A DNA stretch of 64,000 nucleotides from Gibbsiella quercinecans. GTDB taxonomy: Bacteria > Pseudomonadota > Gammaproteobacteria > Enterobacterales > Enterobacteriaceae. A program made the translations under genes and the position numbers. The notes beneath the pieces were generated by a model. The model did not search any database and was not told the DNA's origin. It saw nothing but the letters and a program-made list of their open reading frames with translations. This document shows positions 52,197-64,000 of this stretch, one piece after another. The DNA is taken from NCBI RefSeq assembly GCF_002291425.1, contig NZ_CP014136.1, positions 2,480,001 through 2,544,000 of the forward strand, in the 5' to 3' direction. Within the stretch, counting starts at the first letter, position 1. Every line of letters starts with the position of its first letter.

Positions 52197-52616
52197 TTAC
52201 ATCGCTTTTTTGGTGAGCTCGATAACGCGCAGTTTTGCGATCGCTTTCGCCAGTTCAGCGGATGCCTGAGCATAGTCGACATCGCCATGAGAGGTGCGGA
52301 TGTGCTCTTCAGCTCGGCGCTTCGCTTCCAGCGCTCTCGCTTCGTCGAGATCCTCCCCACGGATGGCGGTGTCGGACAGCACGGTCACAGCGTTCGGCTG
52401 TACCTCAAGGATACCGCCAGACAGATAGATGAACTCTTCTTCACCATGCTGTTTAACTATACGCACCATGCCAGGCTTGATGGCAGTCAGCAGCGGCGCA
52501 TGCCCCGGATAAATACCCAGTTCGCCTTCGCTGCCTGTCACCTGGATCTTTTGCACCAGGCCGGAAAACAGCTGTTTTTCCGCACTGACGACATCCAGAT
52601 GGTAAGTCATAGCCAT
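52197..52616 (-). CDS. atpC: ATP synthase epsilon subunit
   Basis: It is part of the F1 central stalk and a regulatory inhibitor of ATP hydrolysis. The 139 residues have an N-terminal beta sandwich ([30 protein letters not shown]) and a C-terminal helix pair ([14 protein letters not shown]). It is the last gene of the atp operon, 20 bases after atpD. Confidence 0.98.
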   Translation of the reverse strand: MAMTYHLDVVSAEKQLFSGLVQKIQVTGSEGELGIYPGHAPLLTAIKPGMVRIVKQHGEEEFIYLSGGILEVQPNAVTVLSDTAIRGEDLDEARALEAKRRAEEHIRTSHGDVDYAQASAELAKAIAKLRVIELTKKAM

Positions 52617-52636
52617 ATCACCCTCCTCTCAAGGCG

Positions 52637-54052
<1,416 letters not shown>

Positions 54053-54916
54053 TTAAACCGCGGAGGCTCCCGAGACGATCTCGGTGAGTTCCTGAGTGAT
54101 GCTGGCCTGACGCGCCTTGTTGTAAACCAACTGCAGCTCTTTGATCAGGCTACCGCCGTTATCGGTTGCGGCTTTCATCGCGACCATTCGTGCGGCCTGC
54201 TCGCTGGCCAGGTTTTCCACGACGCCCTGATAAACTTGCGATTCCACATAACGGCGCAGCAAAGTATCAAGCAGCACCTTTGGATCGGGTTCATACAGGT
54301 AATCCCAGGATTTTTTCTTCAGCTCAGCGTCATCGGCTGGCGGCAACGGCAGCAGCTGAAGCACTTGCGGCACCTGGGACATCGTATTAATGAATTTATT
54401 ACTGACGATGTACAGCTTGTCCAAACGGCCTTCATCATAGGCCTGCAGCATCACTTTTACCGGCCCGATCAGATCAGACAGGGAAGGGTTGTCCCCCATG
54501 CCGGTGACCTGGGCAACCACGTTGCCGCCTACGGAGCCAAAGAAAGAAGCCGCTTTAGAGCCAATCAGCGCCAAATCAACTTCGATGCCTTTTTCGGACC
54601 AGCCTTTCATCTCTGCCAGCAACTTCTTGAACAGGTTGATGTTCAAGCCGCCGCAGAGACCACGGTCAGTAGACACCACCAGATACCCAACGCGCTTAAC
54701 GTCACGCTCTTCCAGGTACGGGTGCTTATATTCCAGATTCCCTAACGCAAGGTGACCAATCACGTTGCGCATGGTCTCTGCATAAGGACGGCTGGCCGCC
54801 ATGCGTTCCTGAGACTTACGCATTTTGGAGGCGGCGACCATTTCCATCGCTTTAGTGATCTTCTGCGTGTTTTGCACGCTTGCGATCTTACTACGTATCT
54901 CTTTTGCGCCGGCCAT
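54053..54916 (-). CDS. atpG: ATP synthase gamma subunit
   Basis: It is the rotating central shaft of F1. The 287 residues start [20 protein letters not shown] (long N-terminal helix) and end in the helix with [14 protein letters not shown], which packs inside the alpha/beta ring. The Rossmann-like middle has [17 protein letters not shown]. Confidence 0.99.
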   Translation of the reverse strand: MAGAKEIRSKIASVQNTQKITKAMEMVAASKMRKSQERMAASRPYAETMRNVIGHLALGNLEYKHPYLEERDVKRVGYLVVSTDRGLCGGLNINLFKKLLAEMKGWSEKGIEVDLALIGSKAASFFGSVGGNVVAQVTGMGDNPSLSDLIGPVKVMLQAYDEGRLDKLYIVSNKFINTMSQVPQVLQLLPLPPADDAELKKKSWDYLYEPDPKVLLDTLLRRYVESQVYQGVVENLASEQAARMVAMKAATDNGGSLIKELQLVYNKARQASITQELTEIVSGASAV

Positions 54917-54973
54917 CTCTGCTTCTCCTCATTGCCAGCGGCCTGCCGTCTTTCAACTGCAGGCCGCTGCGCG

Positions 54974-56515
54974 TTACCAGGACTGGGTTTTCTTGAAGGT
55001 TTCGAGGAGGTTTTTCAACTTGCCCTCGATCTCATCACTGTAGGCGCCAGTTTGGTTGATTTGGTTCAGCAGTTCGGCATGCTCACGGTCGGCGTAGGCT
55101 ACCAGCGCGGCTTCAAAGCTCACCACTTTGGCAACTTCAACGTCTTCCAGATAACCACGCTCGGCGGCAAACAGCACCAGAGACTGTTGCGCTACGGACA
55201 TCGGCGCATACTGTTTCTGTTTCAGCAGCTCGGTCACTTTCTGGCCGTGGCTCAGCTGTTTGCGGGTTGCATCATCCAGATCGGATGCGAACTGGGAGAA
55301 CGCCGCCAATTCACGATACTGCGCCAACGCGGTACGAATACCACCGGACAGTTTTTTCATGATCTTGGTCTGCGCGGCACCACCCACACGGGATACGGAG
55401 ATACCCGGGTTAACTGCCGGACGAATACCGGAGTTGAACAGGTTGGATTCCAGGAAGATCTGGCCATCGGTAATCGAAATTACGTTGGTCGGAACGAACG
55501 CGGAAACGTCACCCGCCTGGGTTTCAATGATCGGCAGTGCGGTCAGAGAACCCGTTTGCCCTTTCACTTCACCCTTGGTGAAGGTTTCAACGTATTCGGC
55601 GTTAACACGCGCAGCACGCTCCAGCAAACGAGAGTGGAGGTAGAATACGTCGCCAGGGTAAGCTTCACGGCCTGGTGGACGACGAAGCAGCAAGGAAATC
55701 TGGCGGTAGGCAACGGCCTGTTTGGACAGGTCATCGTACACAATCAGCGCATCTTCACCGCGATCGCGGAAGTATTCGCCCATTGCGCAGCCGGCGTACG
55801 GCGCCAGGTATTGCAGCGCGGCAGATTCGGACGCCGTAGCCACCACCACGATGGTGTTGGCCAACGCGCCGTGTTCTTCCAGTTTGCGCACCACGTTAGC
55901 AATGGTGGACGCTTTCTGGCCGATAGCCACGTAAACGCATTTAATGCCGGAATCACGCTGGTTGATGATAGCGTCGATCGCCAGCGCGGTTTTACCGGTC
56001 TGACGGTCACCGATGACCAGCTCACGCTGGCCACGGCCGATTGGGATCATGGCGTCAACGGATTTGTAACCGGTCTGAACCGGCTGATCAACGGACTGAC
56101 GCTCAATAACGCCCGGCGCGATGGTTTCAACCGGAGAGAAGCCGTCGTGTTCAACCGGGCCTTTGCCGTCAATCGGCGCGCCCAGGGTGTTAACCACGCG
56201 GCCCAGCAGGCCACGGCCAACCGGCACTTCCAGAATACGGCCGGTACATTTCACCTTCAGGCCTTCGGCCAGATCCGCATACGGACCCATAACCACGGCA
56301 CCGACGGAGTCGCGCTCCAGGTTCAATGCGATTGCATAGCGGTTGCCTGGCAGTGCGATCATTTCGCCCTGCATAACATCGGCCAGACCGTGTATGCGGA
56401 TGATCCCGTCACTGACGGAAACGATAGTACCTTCATTGTGAGCTTCGCTCACTACATTGAACTGAGCAATGCGCTGCTTGATCAGTTCGCTGATTTCGGT
56501 GGAATTCAGTTGCAT
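54974..56515 (-). CDS. atpA: ATP synthase alpha subunit
   Basis: It is the non-catalytic nucleotide-binding F1 subunit. It has 513 residues as in E. coli, with P-loop [15 protein letters not shown], the family signature [14 protein letters not shown] and the arginine-finger region within it. It starts [17 protein letters not shown] 636-codon frame on the opposite strand is a shadow caused by codon bias. Confidence 0.99.
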   Translation of the reverse strand: MQLNSTEISELIKQRIAQFNVVSEAHNEGTIVSVSDGIIRIHGLADVMQGEMIALPGNRYAIALNLERDSVGAVVMGPYADLAEGLKVKCTGRILEVPVGRGLLGRVVNTLGAPIDGKGPVEHDGFSPVETIAPGVIERQSVDQPVQTGYKSVDAMIPIGRGQRELVIGDRQTGKTALAIDAIINQRDSGIKCVYVAIGQKASTIANVVRKLEEHGALANTIVVVATASESAALQYLAPYAGCAMGEYFRDRGEDALIVYDDLSKQAVAYRQISLLLRRPPGREAYPGDVFYLHSRLLERAARVNAEYVETFTKGEVKGQTGSLTALPIIETQAGDVSAFVPTNVISITDGQIFLESNLFNSGIRPAVNPGISVSRVGGAAQTKIMKKLSGGIRTALAQYRELAAFSQFASDLDDATRKQLSHGQKVTELLKQKQYAPMSVAQQSLVLFAAERGYLEDVEVAKVVSFEAALVAYADREHAELLNQINQTGAYSDEIEGKLKNLLETFKKTQSW

Positions 56516-56527
56516 GCTCCAGTCCCC

Positions 56528-57061
56528 TTAAGACTGCAAGACGTCTGCCAGGCGTTCAAGACGACCGCGAACGCTGCCATCAATCACCATGTCGCCTGCG
56601 CGAATAATCACGCCGGCCAGTACAGACTTATCAATTTTGCAATTCAGCTTAACTTTGCGTGACAGACGTTTTTCCATCGCAGCGGCGATTTTTGCCTGCT
56701 GTTCGTCACTCAGTGCACTCGCAGAGAGCACCTCGACTTCGACGGTGGACTCCATGGCGGCGCGCAATTCAACAAACTCCTGCAGCACCGCGGGAAGAAC
56801 CAATAAACGACCATTTTCAGCCATCACCTGGATGAAGTTCTGGCCATATTCGTCGAGCGCATCGCCACAAATCGAAACGAACGTTTTTGACAGCGTCTCT
56901 GGCGCGATGGCGCCAGAGAGCAATTCGGCAATCTGCTCGTTACGGGTGACTTCCGCAGCGAACGCCAGCATTTCCTGCCAGCGGTCGACGCTTTTATGCT
57001 CGACGGCAAAGTCAAAAGCTGCTTTGGCGTAGGGGCGAGCTACAGTAACAAATTCAGACAT
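56528..57061 (-). CDS. atpH: ATP synthase delta subunit
   Basis: It joins the peripheral stalk to the F1 head. The 177 residues start [19 protein letters not shown] (helical bundle) and have the C-terminal [22 protein letters not shown] family motif. It is 14 bases after atpF. Confidence 0.98.
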   Translation of the reverse strand: MSEFVTVARPYAKAAFDFAVEHKSVDRWQEMLAFAAEVTRNEQIAELLSGAIAPETLSKTFVSICGDALDEYGQNFIQVMAENGRLLVLPAVLQEFVELRAAMESTVEVEVLSASALSDEQQAKIAAAMEKRLSRKVKLNCKIDKSVLAGVIIRAGDMVIDGSVRGRLERLADVLQS

Positions 57062-57075
57062 CAGCCCCTCCCTCC

Positions 57076-57546
57076 TTACAGTTCAGCGACCAGTTTATCA
57101 ACGATGTCGCTGTTAGCAGCTTCATCCACGGAACGTTCGATGATCTTCTCGGCGCCGGCGATAGCCAGCATCGCGACTTGCTTACGCAACTCTTCACGAG
57201 CGCGTTTACGTTCGGCTTCGATCTCAGCCTGAGCCTGCGCCACGATTTTGTTACGTTCCTGCTCGGCTTCGGCTTTCGCCTCGTCCATGATCTGAGCCTT
57301 ACGTTTGTTCGCTTGCTCGATGATCACCTGAGCTTCAGCTTTCGCCGCTTTCAGCTGGTCGGTCACATTGGCTTGCGCTAAGTCCAAATCTTTTTTGGCA
57401 CGTTCTGCGGAAGCAAGACCATCAGCAATTTCTTTCTGACGCTTCTCGATGGCAGCCATAATTGGCGGCCATACGTACTTCATGCAGAACCAGACAAACA
57501 GAACGAACGCAATGGCCTGGCCGAGGATTGTTGCGTTAATATTCAC
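57076..57546 (-). CDS. atpF: ATP synthase b subunit
   Basis: It is the peripheral stalk, one N-terminal helix in the membrane ([20 protein letters not shown]) and a long charged coiled coil (residues 30-150), 156 residues as in E. coli. Dimerises in the complex. Confidence 0.99.
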   Translation of the reverse strand: MNINATILGQAIAFVLFVWFCMKYVWPPIMAAIEKRQKEIADGLASAERAKKDLDLAQANVTDQLKAAKAEAQVIIEQANKRKAQIMDEAKAEAEQERNKIVAQAQAEIEAERKRAREELRKQVAMLAIAGAEKIIERSVDEAANSDIVDKLVAEL

Positions 57547-57605
57547 AGCACAATGCCTCTTTAAAAGTTAAATAGTACGGTTGCAATGCAGAATGTTCTT
57601 CTGCG

Positions 57606-57880
<275 letters not shown>

Positions 57881-57898
57881 GTAGTGTTGTAGGAAAAA

Positions 57899-58693
<795 letters not shown>

Positions 58694-58697
58694 TTAG

Positions 58698-59081
58698 TTA
58701 AGTTCGGTAACTGTTAATCACGGCCGGTGCCACTATCTGCACAACTAACACCGCTAAATAGGTCAGGCCAAGTGGCACAAACGCCGCCTTGAACACCCCA
58801 AGCGCCACGATCAGCAAAATGATGGTGATCACGACCTTCAGCCCCTCGCCAATGGCAAACGACCAGGCAACCCTGCCAGGCGCCGGCGTTTGCGCCTGGT
58901 GGCGCAAGGCAAACAGCATAAACATTGCACTCGGTAACCAGGCAGCGAGGCCGCCGGCCAGCGCAGAACCGCTCCATGCCAGACTCTTGAGGCCAAAAAC
59001 AGCGCTGATAAGAACAAAAGTCATTAGCTGCGCCAGCAGCAATTTGCGTGCGACTTTCCCACTGTAAAGGGATACAGACAT
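58698..59081 (-). CDS. atpI: ATP synthase accessory protein AtpI
   Basis: This small inner-membrane protein supports c-ring assembly. Its 127 residues hold four hydrophobic helices, starting MSVSLYSGKVARKLLLAQL. It is the first gene of the operon, 22 bases before atpB. Confidence 0.95.
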   Translation of the reverse strand: MSVSLYSGKVARKLLLAQLMTFVLISAVFGLKSLAWSGSALAGGLAAWLPSAMFMLFALRHQAQTPAPGRVAWSFAIGEGLKVVITIILLIVALGVFKAAFVPLGLTYLAVLVVQIVAPAVINSYRT

Positions 59082-59721
59082 GACGTTTGTTCTCTCCGTA
59101 CCCCAGTCGGGGTATGCTGAGTGACGTAATAAAACTGCCTTTGCTATCCTGAGTCAAGCAGCAAAAAACGATGAAATTATACGGGGCACACCAACGAATT
59201 CAATCGATAAGTAGCGAAAAGGTGAACAATTATTTAAATTCCCCGGTTTCCTGCTATTTTTACAAGAAATAAGTCGGAATAATACCACGCTTTTATTTGC
59301 CCATTTATTCTCGCAGAGAGGCTAGAAACGTGGCGCCGATCACAATAATGGCATTCCCCCATTTATAGCCCACAGCGCCATCGTCCGTCTTTAGCTAATT
59401 GAGCGATCAAAAAATATTATAAATCAAAATATTACAGGTTAACTGTTCGAAAACAATCCTTATACCCGCCAAAAACCTTTTATTGACATTCCACCAAGGT
59501 TTATTGCAACAGCCAATTAACATTCAGAATAAAGCCAACGACAGCACAGATAGTTACGCACGTGACTATTTACACTTGTAATCAGCCATTATCGCCAATC
59601 GACGGCTATTTTTGTGTTAACAAAAAGTAAAATAACTAAAAAAAGACGCTTTTAATTAGCCTGCTTACTTTTAACGCCTAAATAATCGATTAATTCATGC
59701 TAGTTTGATCAAAAGCAAAAC
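59082..59721. other. Long AT-rich leader between rsmG and the atp operon
   Basis: The 640-bp region has no credible ORF. Its size is like the equivalent gap in E. coli, where it holds the atp promoters. I see many A/T tracts suitable for H-NS or IHF binding but cannot fix a single promoter. It contains no repeat or terminator strong enough to list. Confidence 0.6.
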
Positions 59722-60342
59722 TCAGTTGGCTTTCAGCACCACCAGATGGCGTTCACCTTCCAGCTCCGGCACCTGTAAACGCGCCACCTTTTCCAGGCTA
59801 ATGCCGGCAGGCAACTGCGCCAATTCGTCTTCAGGGCGCAGCCCCTTCAGCGCGTAAAAACGCCCGTGGCCCTTGGCGGGCAGGTGGCTACACCACGCGA
59901 GCATGTCTTGTAGCGACGCGAAGGCGCGGCTGATCACCCCATCAAACGGCGGCTCTGGCGGGTATTCCTCTACACGGCTCTGTACCGGCTCCACGTTCTT
60001 CAGCCCCAGCTCATGCTGCACCTGGCGCAGAAAGCGCACGCGTTTGCCCAAGCTGTCGAGCAGGGTGAAATGCGCGTCAGGGCGCACGATAGCCAGCGGG
60101 ATCCCCGGCAAGCCCGGCCCGGTGCCAACGTCGATGAAGCGCGAGCCCTGGAGATACGGGTTCACTACGATACTATCGAGAATGTGGCGCACCAGCATCT
60201 GCTGCGGATCGCGCACTGAAGTCAGGTTATAGGCCTTGTTCCACTTGTCCAGCATGCCGACATAGCCGAGCAACTGCTGTTTTTGCTGATCGGGGAGCAC
60301 AATGCCGGCCGCTAACAGCAGCGAATCTAATTTCTTTTGCAC
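59722..60342 (-). CDS. rsmG: 16S rRNA m7G527 methyltransferase
   Basis: It methylates N7 of G527 in 16S rRNA; loss gives low-level streptomycin resistance in other bacteria. The 206 residues have the SAM loop [17 protein letters not shown] (residues about 70-86) and the N-terminal helices of the family. It follows mnmG by 125 bases. Confidence 0.98.
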   Translation of the reverse strand: MQKKLDSLLLAAGIVLPDQQKQQLLGYVGMLDKWNKAYNLTSVRDPQQMLVRHILDSIVVNPYLQGSRFIDVGTGPGLPGIPLAIVRPDAHFTLLDSLGKRVRFLRQVQHELGLKNVEPVQSRVEEYPPEPPFDGVISRAFASLQDMLAWCSHLPAKGHGRFYALKGLRPEDELAQLPAGISLEKVARLQVPELEGERHLVVLKAN

Positions 60343-60467
60343 AATGGGGTCCTCTGCCTGGCGCTGGCCGCGCCGTTAACGCGGGCAGGCTGATAAAGGC
60401 AACTATGATAATTCAGGCTGCAGGGGATGTCAGCGGCCAGCCCGTAAAGCCGGCCGCATAACAAGGC

Positions 60468-62357
60468 TTATGCGCTGCGGCGCAGCAACCCTTGTTTTTT
60501 CAGCCACACCAACAGGATGGAAATGGCGGCCGGGGTAACGCCGGAAATACGCGAAGCCTGGCCGATCGAGTTGGGTTTGTGATCGTTGAGCTTGGCGATC
60601 ACTTCATTGGACAGGCCGGAAACCTGGCGGTAATCAAGATCCAACGGCAGCACCGTATTCTCGTTGCGCAGTTGCTTTTCGATCTCATCCTGCTGCCGGG
60701 CGATATAGCCTTCGTATTTTACCTGGATTTCCACCTGCTCTGCGGCCTGCGTATCCGCCAACGCCGGCGCGAAAGCGTCAATCGCCGTCAGGGCGGTGTA
60801 ATCCATTTCCGGCCGGCGCAGCAGATCTTCGCCGTTGACCTCGCGCGATAGCGGCGCTTTCAGCAGTGCGTTCACCTGCGCAATATTTTCAGCATGCGGA
60901 TGCGCCCAGATATCACGCAGGCGCTGGCGTTCCCGCTCAATACGCTCCACTTTTTCGCTATAGCGCGCCCAGCGAACATCGTCCACCAGGCCCAACTGCC
61001 GGCCTTTTTCCGTCAGGCGCAGATCGGCGTTGTCTTCACGCAGCATCAGGCGGTATTCCGCCCGTGAGGTGAACATGCGGTACGGCTCTTTGGTGCCCAG
61101 GGTGCTGAGATCGTCCACCAGCACGCCAAGGTAGGCCTCGGAACGCGCAGGCGCCCAACCTTCCTCATCCGCGGCAAAGCGGCCGGCGTTCAGGCCGGCA
61201 AGCAGCCCCTGCGCGGCGGCTTCTTCGTAGCCGGTGGTGCCGTTAATCTGGCCGGCGAAGAACAACCCCTGGATGAATTTGCTTTCCAGGGTCGGCTTCA
61301 GATCACGTGGATCGAAGAAGTCATATTCAATGGCATAGCCTGGGCGCACGATGCGGGCGTTTTGCATCCCTTCCATCGAACGGACAATTTGCATCTGTAC
61401 ATCGAACGGCAGGCTAGTGGAAATGCCGTTCGGGTAAATTTCATTGCTGGTCAGCCCTTCCGGCTCCAGGAAAATCTGGTGCGCGTTACGATCGGCAAAG
61501 CGCATGACTTTGTCTTCGATCGACGGGCAGTAACGCGGCCCGATCCCTTCGATGATCCCGGCGTACATTGGGCTGCGATCGAGGTTATTGCGGATCACCT
61601 CATGGGTTTTCTCATTGGTGTGCGTGATGTAGCACGGCATTTGCTGCGGGTGCTGGCTGGCACAACCCAGGAATGAGAATACCGGCGTTGGGGTGTCGCC
61701 ATGCTGTTGCGCCAGCACGCTGAAATCGATAGTGCGTGCGTCGATGCGCGGCGGGGTGCCGGTTTTTAATCTGTTAACGCGAAGCGGAAGTTCCCGCAGG
61801 CGACGAGAAAGCGCGATCGAAGGCGGATCCCCTGCGCGGCCACCGCTGTAGTTTTCCAGCCCGATGTGGATCTTGCCGTCCAGAAAGGTGCCAACGGTCA
61901 GCACAACCGCCTTGGCGCGGAATTTCAGCCCCATTTGGGTTACAGCGCCGACGACACGATCGTTTTCCACGATCAGATCTTCCACCGCCTGTTGGAAGAT
62001 CATCAGGTTCGGTTGGTTCTCCAGGGCGGTGCGCACAGCCTGCCGATACAGCACCCGATCGGCCTGAGCGCGGGTGGCCCGTACCGCAGGGCCTTTACTG
62101 ATGTTTAGTATCCTAAACTGGATGCCGGCATGATCGATCGCCGTTGCCATCAGGCCGCCGAGCGCATCAATTTCTTTAACCAGATGCCCTTTGCCAATGC
62201 CGCCAATCGCTGGGTTACAAGACATTTGCCCAAGCGTGTCGATATTGTGTGTCAATAATAAGGTTTGACGCCCCATACGAGCAGCAGCCATTGCTGCTTC
62301 GGTGCCTGCATGGCCGCCACCGATGATAATGACGTCAAAATGATCTGGATAAAACAT
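60468..62357 (-). CDS. mnmG: tRNA uridine modification enzyme MnmG (GidA)
   Basis: It works with MnmE to install cmnm5 on U34 of certain tRNAs, using FAD, NADH and glycine. The 629 residues equal E. coli. The FAD site is [39 protein letters not shown] follows, and [10 protein letters not shown] is the second family signature. The start is at MFYPDHFDV; the three extra N-terminal residues of a longer frame are not conserved. oriC lies directly before it. Confidence 0.99.
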   Translation of the reverse strand: MFYPDHFDVIIIGGGHAGTEAAMAAARMGRQTLLLTHNIDTLGQMSCNPAIGGIGKGHLVKEIDALGGLMATAIDHAGIQFRILNISKGPAVRATRAQADRVLYRQAVRTALENQPNLMIFQQAVEDLIVENDRVVGAVTQMGLKFRAKAVVLTVGTFLDGKIHIGLENYSGGRAGDPPSIALSRRLRELPLRVNRLKTGTPPRIDARTIDFSVLAQQHGDTPTPVFSFLGCASQHPQQMPCYITHTNEKTHEVIRNNLDRSPMYAGIIEGIGPRYCPSIEDKVMRFADRNAHQIFLEPEGLTSNEIYPNGISTSLPFDVQMQIVRSMEGMQNARIVRPGYAIEYDFFDPRDLKPTLESKFIQGLFFAGQINGTTGYEEAAAQGLLAGLNAGRFAADEEGWAPARSEAYLGVLVDDLSTLGTKEPYRMFTSRAEYRLMLREDNADLRLTEKGRQLGLVDDVRWARYSEKVERIERERQRLRDIWAHPHAENIAQVNALLKAPLSREVNGEDLLRRPEMDYTALTAIDAFAPALADTQAAEQVEIQVKYEGYIARQQDEIEKQLRNENTVLPLDLDYRQVSGLSNEVIAKLNDHKPNSIGQASRISGVTPAAISILLVWLKKQGLLRRSA

Positions 62358-62464
62358 GGAACTCACCTCGGAGTACGTGCGAACGATCGTTATTTGCCCT
62401 GGGGACGGGGATTCTACTCAAGTTTAGACGGCCCGCCAAGTGGCCAGGATCGTCCGGTAATTAA

Positions 62465-62716
62465 AAGAAGATCTTTTTTATTTAAAGATCTCTTTATTAG
62501 ATCTCTTATTAGGATCGCGATCTTCTGTGGATAAGTGAATATTCATGCCTAATATCAGCTGATTAAGGAGGATCGTTAGCTGTGAATGATCGGTGATCCC
62601 ATCACGAATAAGCTGGGATCTAAAACGGGTGTTATGCACAGGACAAAAAGCATACAGCAGTTGTTATTTGGATAACTACCGCTTATACGCCGCTTTTAAG
62701 CATAGTTATCCACAAG
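62465..62716. other. oriC: Chromosomal replication origin oriC
   Basis: The order matches E. coli oriC. Three tandem 13-mers start with GATCT: GATCTTTTTTATT (62470-62482), GATCTCTTTATTA (62487-62499) and GATCTCTTATTAG (62500-62512). DnaA boxes are R1 TGTGGATAA (62526-62534), R2 TTATGCACA (62632-62640), R3 TTTGGATAA (62667-62675) and R4 TTATCCACA (62706-62714). About ten GATC sites for Dam and SeqA lie in and around it. It sits between mnmG and mioC. Confidence 0.97.
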
Positions 62717-62739
62717 TGAACGCGTGATCTTTATGCAAA

Positions 62740-63180
62740 TTAGAGCAAATTAATCCAGTTTTTGATCCATTCTGCTGCCGGATCCTCGGGAATTTCATGC
62801 TTGGTGATGTCGATCTCAAGACGATCGCCGATCCTTTTCGCACCCAATGCGCTAAATTTCTCGTCGATCAATTTGATCGCGCCGCAAAAGGTGTCGTATT
62901 CGGAACTGCCCAGACCAACGGCGCCAAATTGCACTCCCGAGAGATCCGGTTGCTGTTCTTCTATCTGTTCCAACAGCGGTTGTAGGTTATCCGGCAGTTC
63001 ACCTGCGCCGTGCGTCGAGCTCACCACCAACCAGCGGCCAGACAATGTCAGTTCATCCAGTTCAGGGCCATGCAGCATTTCGGTAGAAAAGCCGGCTTCT
63101 TCCAGTTTTTCTGCCAGATGTTCGGCCACATATTCCGCGCTACCCAGCGTGCTGCCACTGATCAGGGTTATGTCTACCAT
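62740..63180 (-). CDS. mioC: Flavodoxin-like protein MioC
   Basis: It is an FMN-binding electron carrier, needed with flavodoxin for biotin synthase activity in E. coli. The 146 residues show the FMN loops SGSTLGSAEYVAEHLA, STHGAGELPDN and GLGSSEYDTFCGA. It is transcribed toward oriC, where its transcript can affect initiation. A DnaA box (63247-63255) lies in its promoter region. Confidence 0.97.
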   Translation of the reverse strand: MVDITLISGSTLGSAEYVAEHLAEKLEEAGFSTEMLHGPELDELTLSGRWLVVSSTHGAGELPDNLQPLLEQIEEQQPDLSGVQFGAVGLGSSEYDTFCGAIKLIDEKFSALGAKRIGDRLEIDITKHEIPEDPAAEWIKNWINLL

Positions 63181-63246
63181 GAATGAATGATCCCAGCGAT
63201 TCGAAAAGAGGCTGCATTGTACGCTGTGAATCGGCTGGGATCTACC

Positions 63247-63255
63247 TGTGGATAA
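63247..63255. promoter_or_regulatory. DnaA box upstream of mioC
   Basis: TGTGGATAA is a consensus DnaA box between asnC and mioC, as in E. coli where DnaA represses mioC transcription. Confidence 0.8.
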
Positions 63256-63277
63256 TAGGGGTATAGAAAATCATCGG

Positions 63278-63739
63278 CTAAGGGGTGATGGTACGCATAA
63301 TGGGGTTTTGCAACGAGATTAGCGTTTCCGTTGACTGGATCTCATCAATGGTTTGGATCTTGTTGATAAGTACCAATTGCAGCGCATCGATCGAGCGGCA
63401 CATCACCTTGATGAAGACGCTGTAATGCCCGGTGGTGTAATAGGCTTCCACCACTTCTTCCAGGCTTTCCAGCTTTTTCAACGCGGAAGGGTAATCCTTG
63501 GCGCTTTTTAAAATGATGCCGATAAAGCAGCACACATCGTAGCCCAGCTTCTTGGGGTTCACGTCGATACGGGCGCCGGAAATGATGCCCGCCAGCTTCA
63601 TTTTTTCTACCCGAACGTGGATGGTGCCTGGGCTGACGGCAAACGCCTTGGCCAGTTCCGCATAGGGGGTGCGCGCATTCTCCATTAGAGCGTTGAGAAT
63701 GCCGCGATCGAGATTATCGATCTGATAAGTTTCCGCCAT
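63278..63739 (-). CDS. asnC: Lrp/AsnC-family transcriptional regulator AsnC
   Basis: In E. coli it activates asnA in response to asparagine and represses itself. The 153 residues have a helix-turn-helix (YAELAKAFAVSPGTIHVRVEKM) and a RAM ligand domain (GIILKSAKDYPSALKKL to YYTTGHYSVFIKVM). asnA would be expected on the other strand just to the right, but the end of viaA is there instead. Confidence 0.97.
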   Translation of the reverse strand: MAETYQIDNLDRGILNALMENARTPYAELAKAFAVSPGTIHVRVEKMKLAGIISGARIDVNPKKLGYDVCCFIGIILKSAKDYPSALKKLESLEEVVEAYYTTGHYSVFIKVMCRSIDALQLVLINKIQTIDEIQSTETLISLQNPIMRTITP

Positions 63740-63885
63740 GCTGTTTCTCTTTATTGATGAATATCGAATTGATCGGGTTTTAAGATGGAATAGTGGACGG
63801 CGAATAGCAACTTCCGTTAGCGAAAATTGAGTGCTGGCGGCACGTTTTTGCGCAACGGTGAATGGTTGGAGTGGTGAGGAAAGCC

Positions 63886-64000
63886 TTAACGCTGCCAGCG
63901 GCGCAGCAGGCGGCTTTTCAGGCTGGTATCAAAGCGCCAGATGTGATCAAAGATCCGCATGATGCCCGGTTTGCCATAGGCCGACATCGCCACCGCGTGG
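63886..64000 (-). CDS. viaA: VWA-domain protein ViaA, C-terminal end
   Basis: Only the last 38 codons are in the window; the gene enters from the right edge. The reading [20 protein letters not shown]... RLLRRWQR* matches the end of E. coli ViaA (YieM), the partner of the AAA+ chaperone RavA. The stop is TAA at 63886-63888. This frame is too short for long-ORF detection. It directly follows asnC's upstream region, 146 bases away. Confidence 0.85.
   Translation of the reverse strand, partial: HAVAMSAYGKPGIMRIFDHIWRFDTSLKSRLLRRWQR

Noticed and set aside
54752-56662. 636-codon open frame opposite atpA
   Set aside because: It is fully antisense to atpA and atpH, whose sequences are unmistakable; the open frame follows from GC-rich codon use, and the protein resembles nothing.

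Overview
The window is chromosomal DNA from a gammaproteobacterium of the order Enterobacterales, most likely Serratia or a close relative such as Gibbsiella. Gene order and protein sequences follow the E. coli origin region almost gene for gene (ibpA-ibpB-yidE, gyrB-recF-dnaN-dnaA/rpmH-rnpA-yidD-yidC-mnmE, pstSCAB-phoU, glmUS, atpIBEFHAGDC, rsmG-mnmG-oriC-mioC-asnC). The coding DNA is GC-rich, and the accessory insertions and the quorum-sensing gene fit that group. No tRNA, rRNA, insertion sequence, prophage or CRISPR array was seen.

Layout. (1) 1-1065 is an AT-rich non-core segment. It holds the first 73 codons of a LuxR-type quorum-sensing regulator (minus strand), a long inverted repeat in front of that gene, a promoter and intrinsic terminator that would make a short RNA with no reading frame, and a good lux/esa-box dyad. 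(2) 1066-2084: tag and yiaC. (3) 2191-6783: a raffinose/alpha-galactoside operon (LacI-type regulator, GH36 alpha-galactosidase, RafB-type permease) with a paired operator. (4) 6854-12590: a 2-ketogluconate operon (PtxS-type repressor, then kguE, kguK, kguT, kguD) with a perfect palindromic operator. (5) 12608-16194: malS and avtA. Two inverted MalT-box-like sequences lie inside the kguD terminator. (6) 16222-20975: yidE, ibpB, ibpA (heat-shock promoter and long leader), yidQ, yidR. (7) 21263-23745: a small YgiW-like OB-fold protein, a PLP dehydratase and yidA. (8) 23892-34675: gyrB, recF, dnaN and dnaA leftward, then rpmH, rnpA, yidD, yidC and mnmE rightward from the shared dnaA/rpmH control region. 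(9) 34821-43145: accessory and metabolic genes. These are an arginase-fold protein lacking one metal ligand, a methyltransferase, the quinone/chromate reductase yieF, a secreted protein with a degenerate hydrolase fold, adeP, yieH, and a polar amino acid ABC importer without a local ATPase gene. (10) 43411-52196: phoU-pstBACS with two Pho boxes, and glmS-glmU with an empty attTn7 position. (11) 52197-59081: the complete ATP synthase operon. (12) 59722-64000: rsmG, mnmG, oriC, mioC, asnC and the end of viaA. asnA, the usual AsnC target next door in E. coli, is absent from this spot.

How the parts work together. The core covers replication initiation (oriC, DnaA, the clamp, RecF, gyrase), ribosome and tRNA maturation (rpmH, rnpA, mnmE, mnmG, rsmG), membrane protein insertion (yidD, yidC), ATP synthesis, amino-sugar precursor supply (glmU, glmS) and phosphate uptake. 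The accessory operons add plant-type carbon sources: raffinose, 2-ketogluconate and maltodextrins. Two REPIN-like repeat clusters, 42 kb apart, share the same inverted ends and the same 110-bp internal spacing. The least explained part is the first kilobase, where a quorum-sensing receptor sits beside a probable small RNA and a lux-box.
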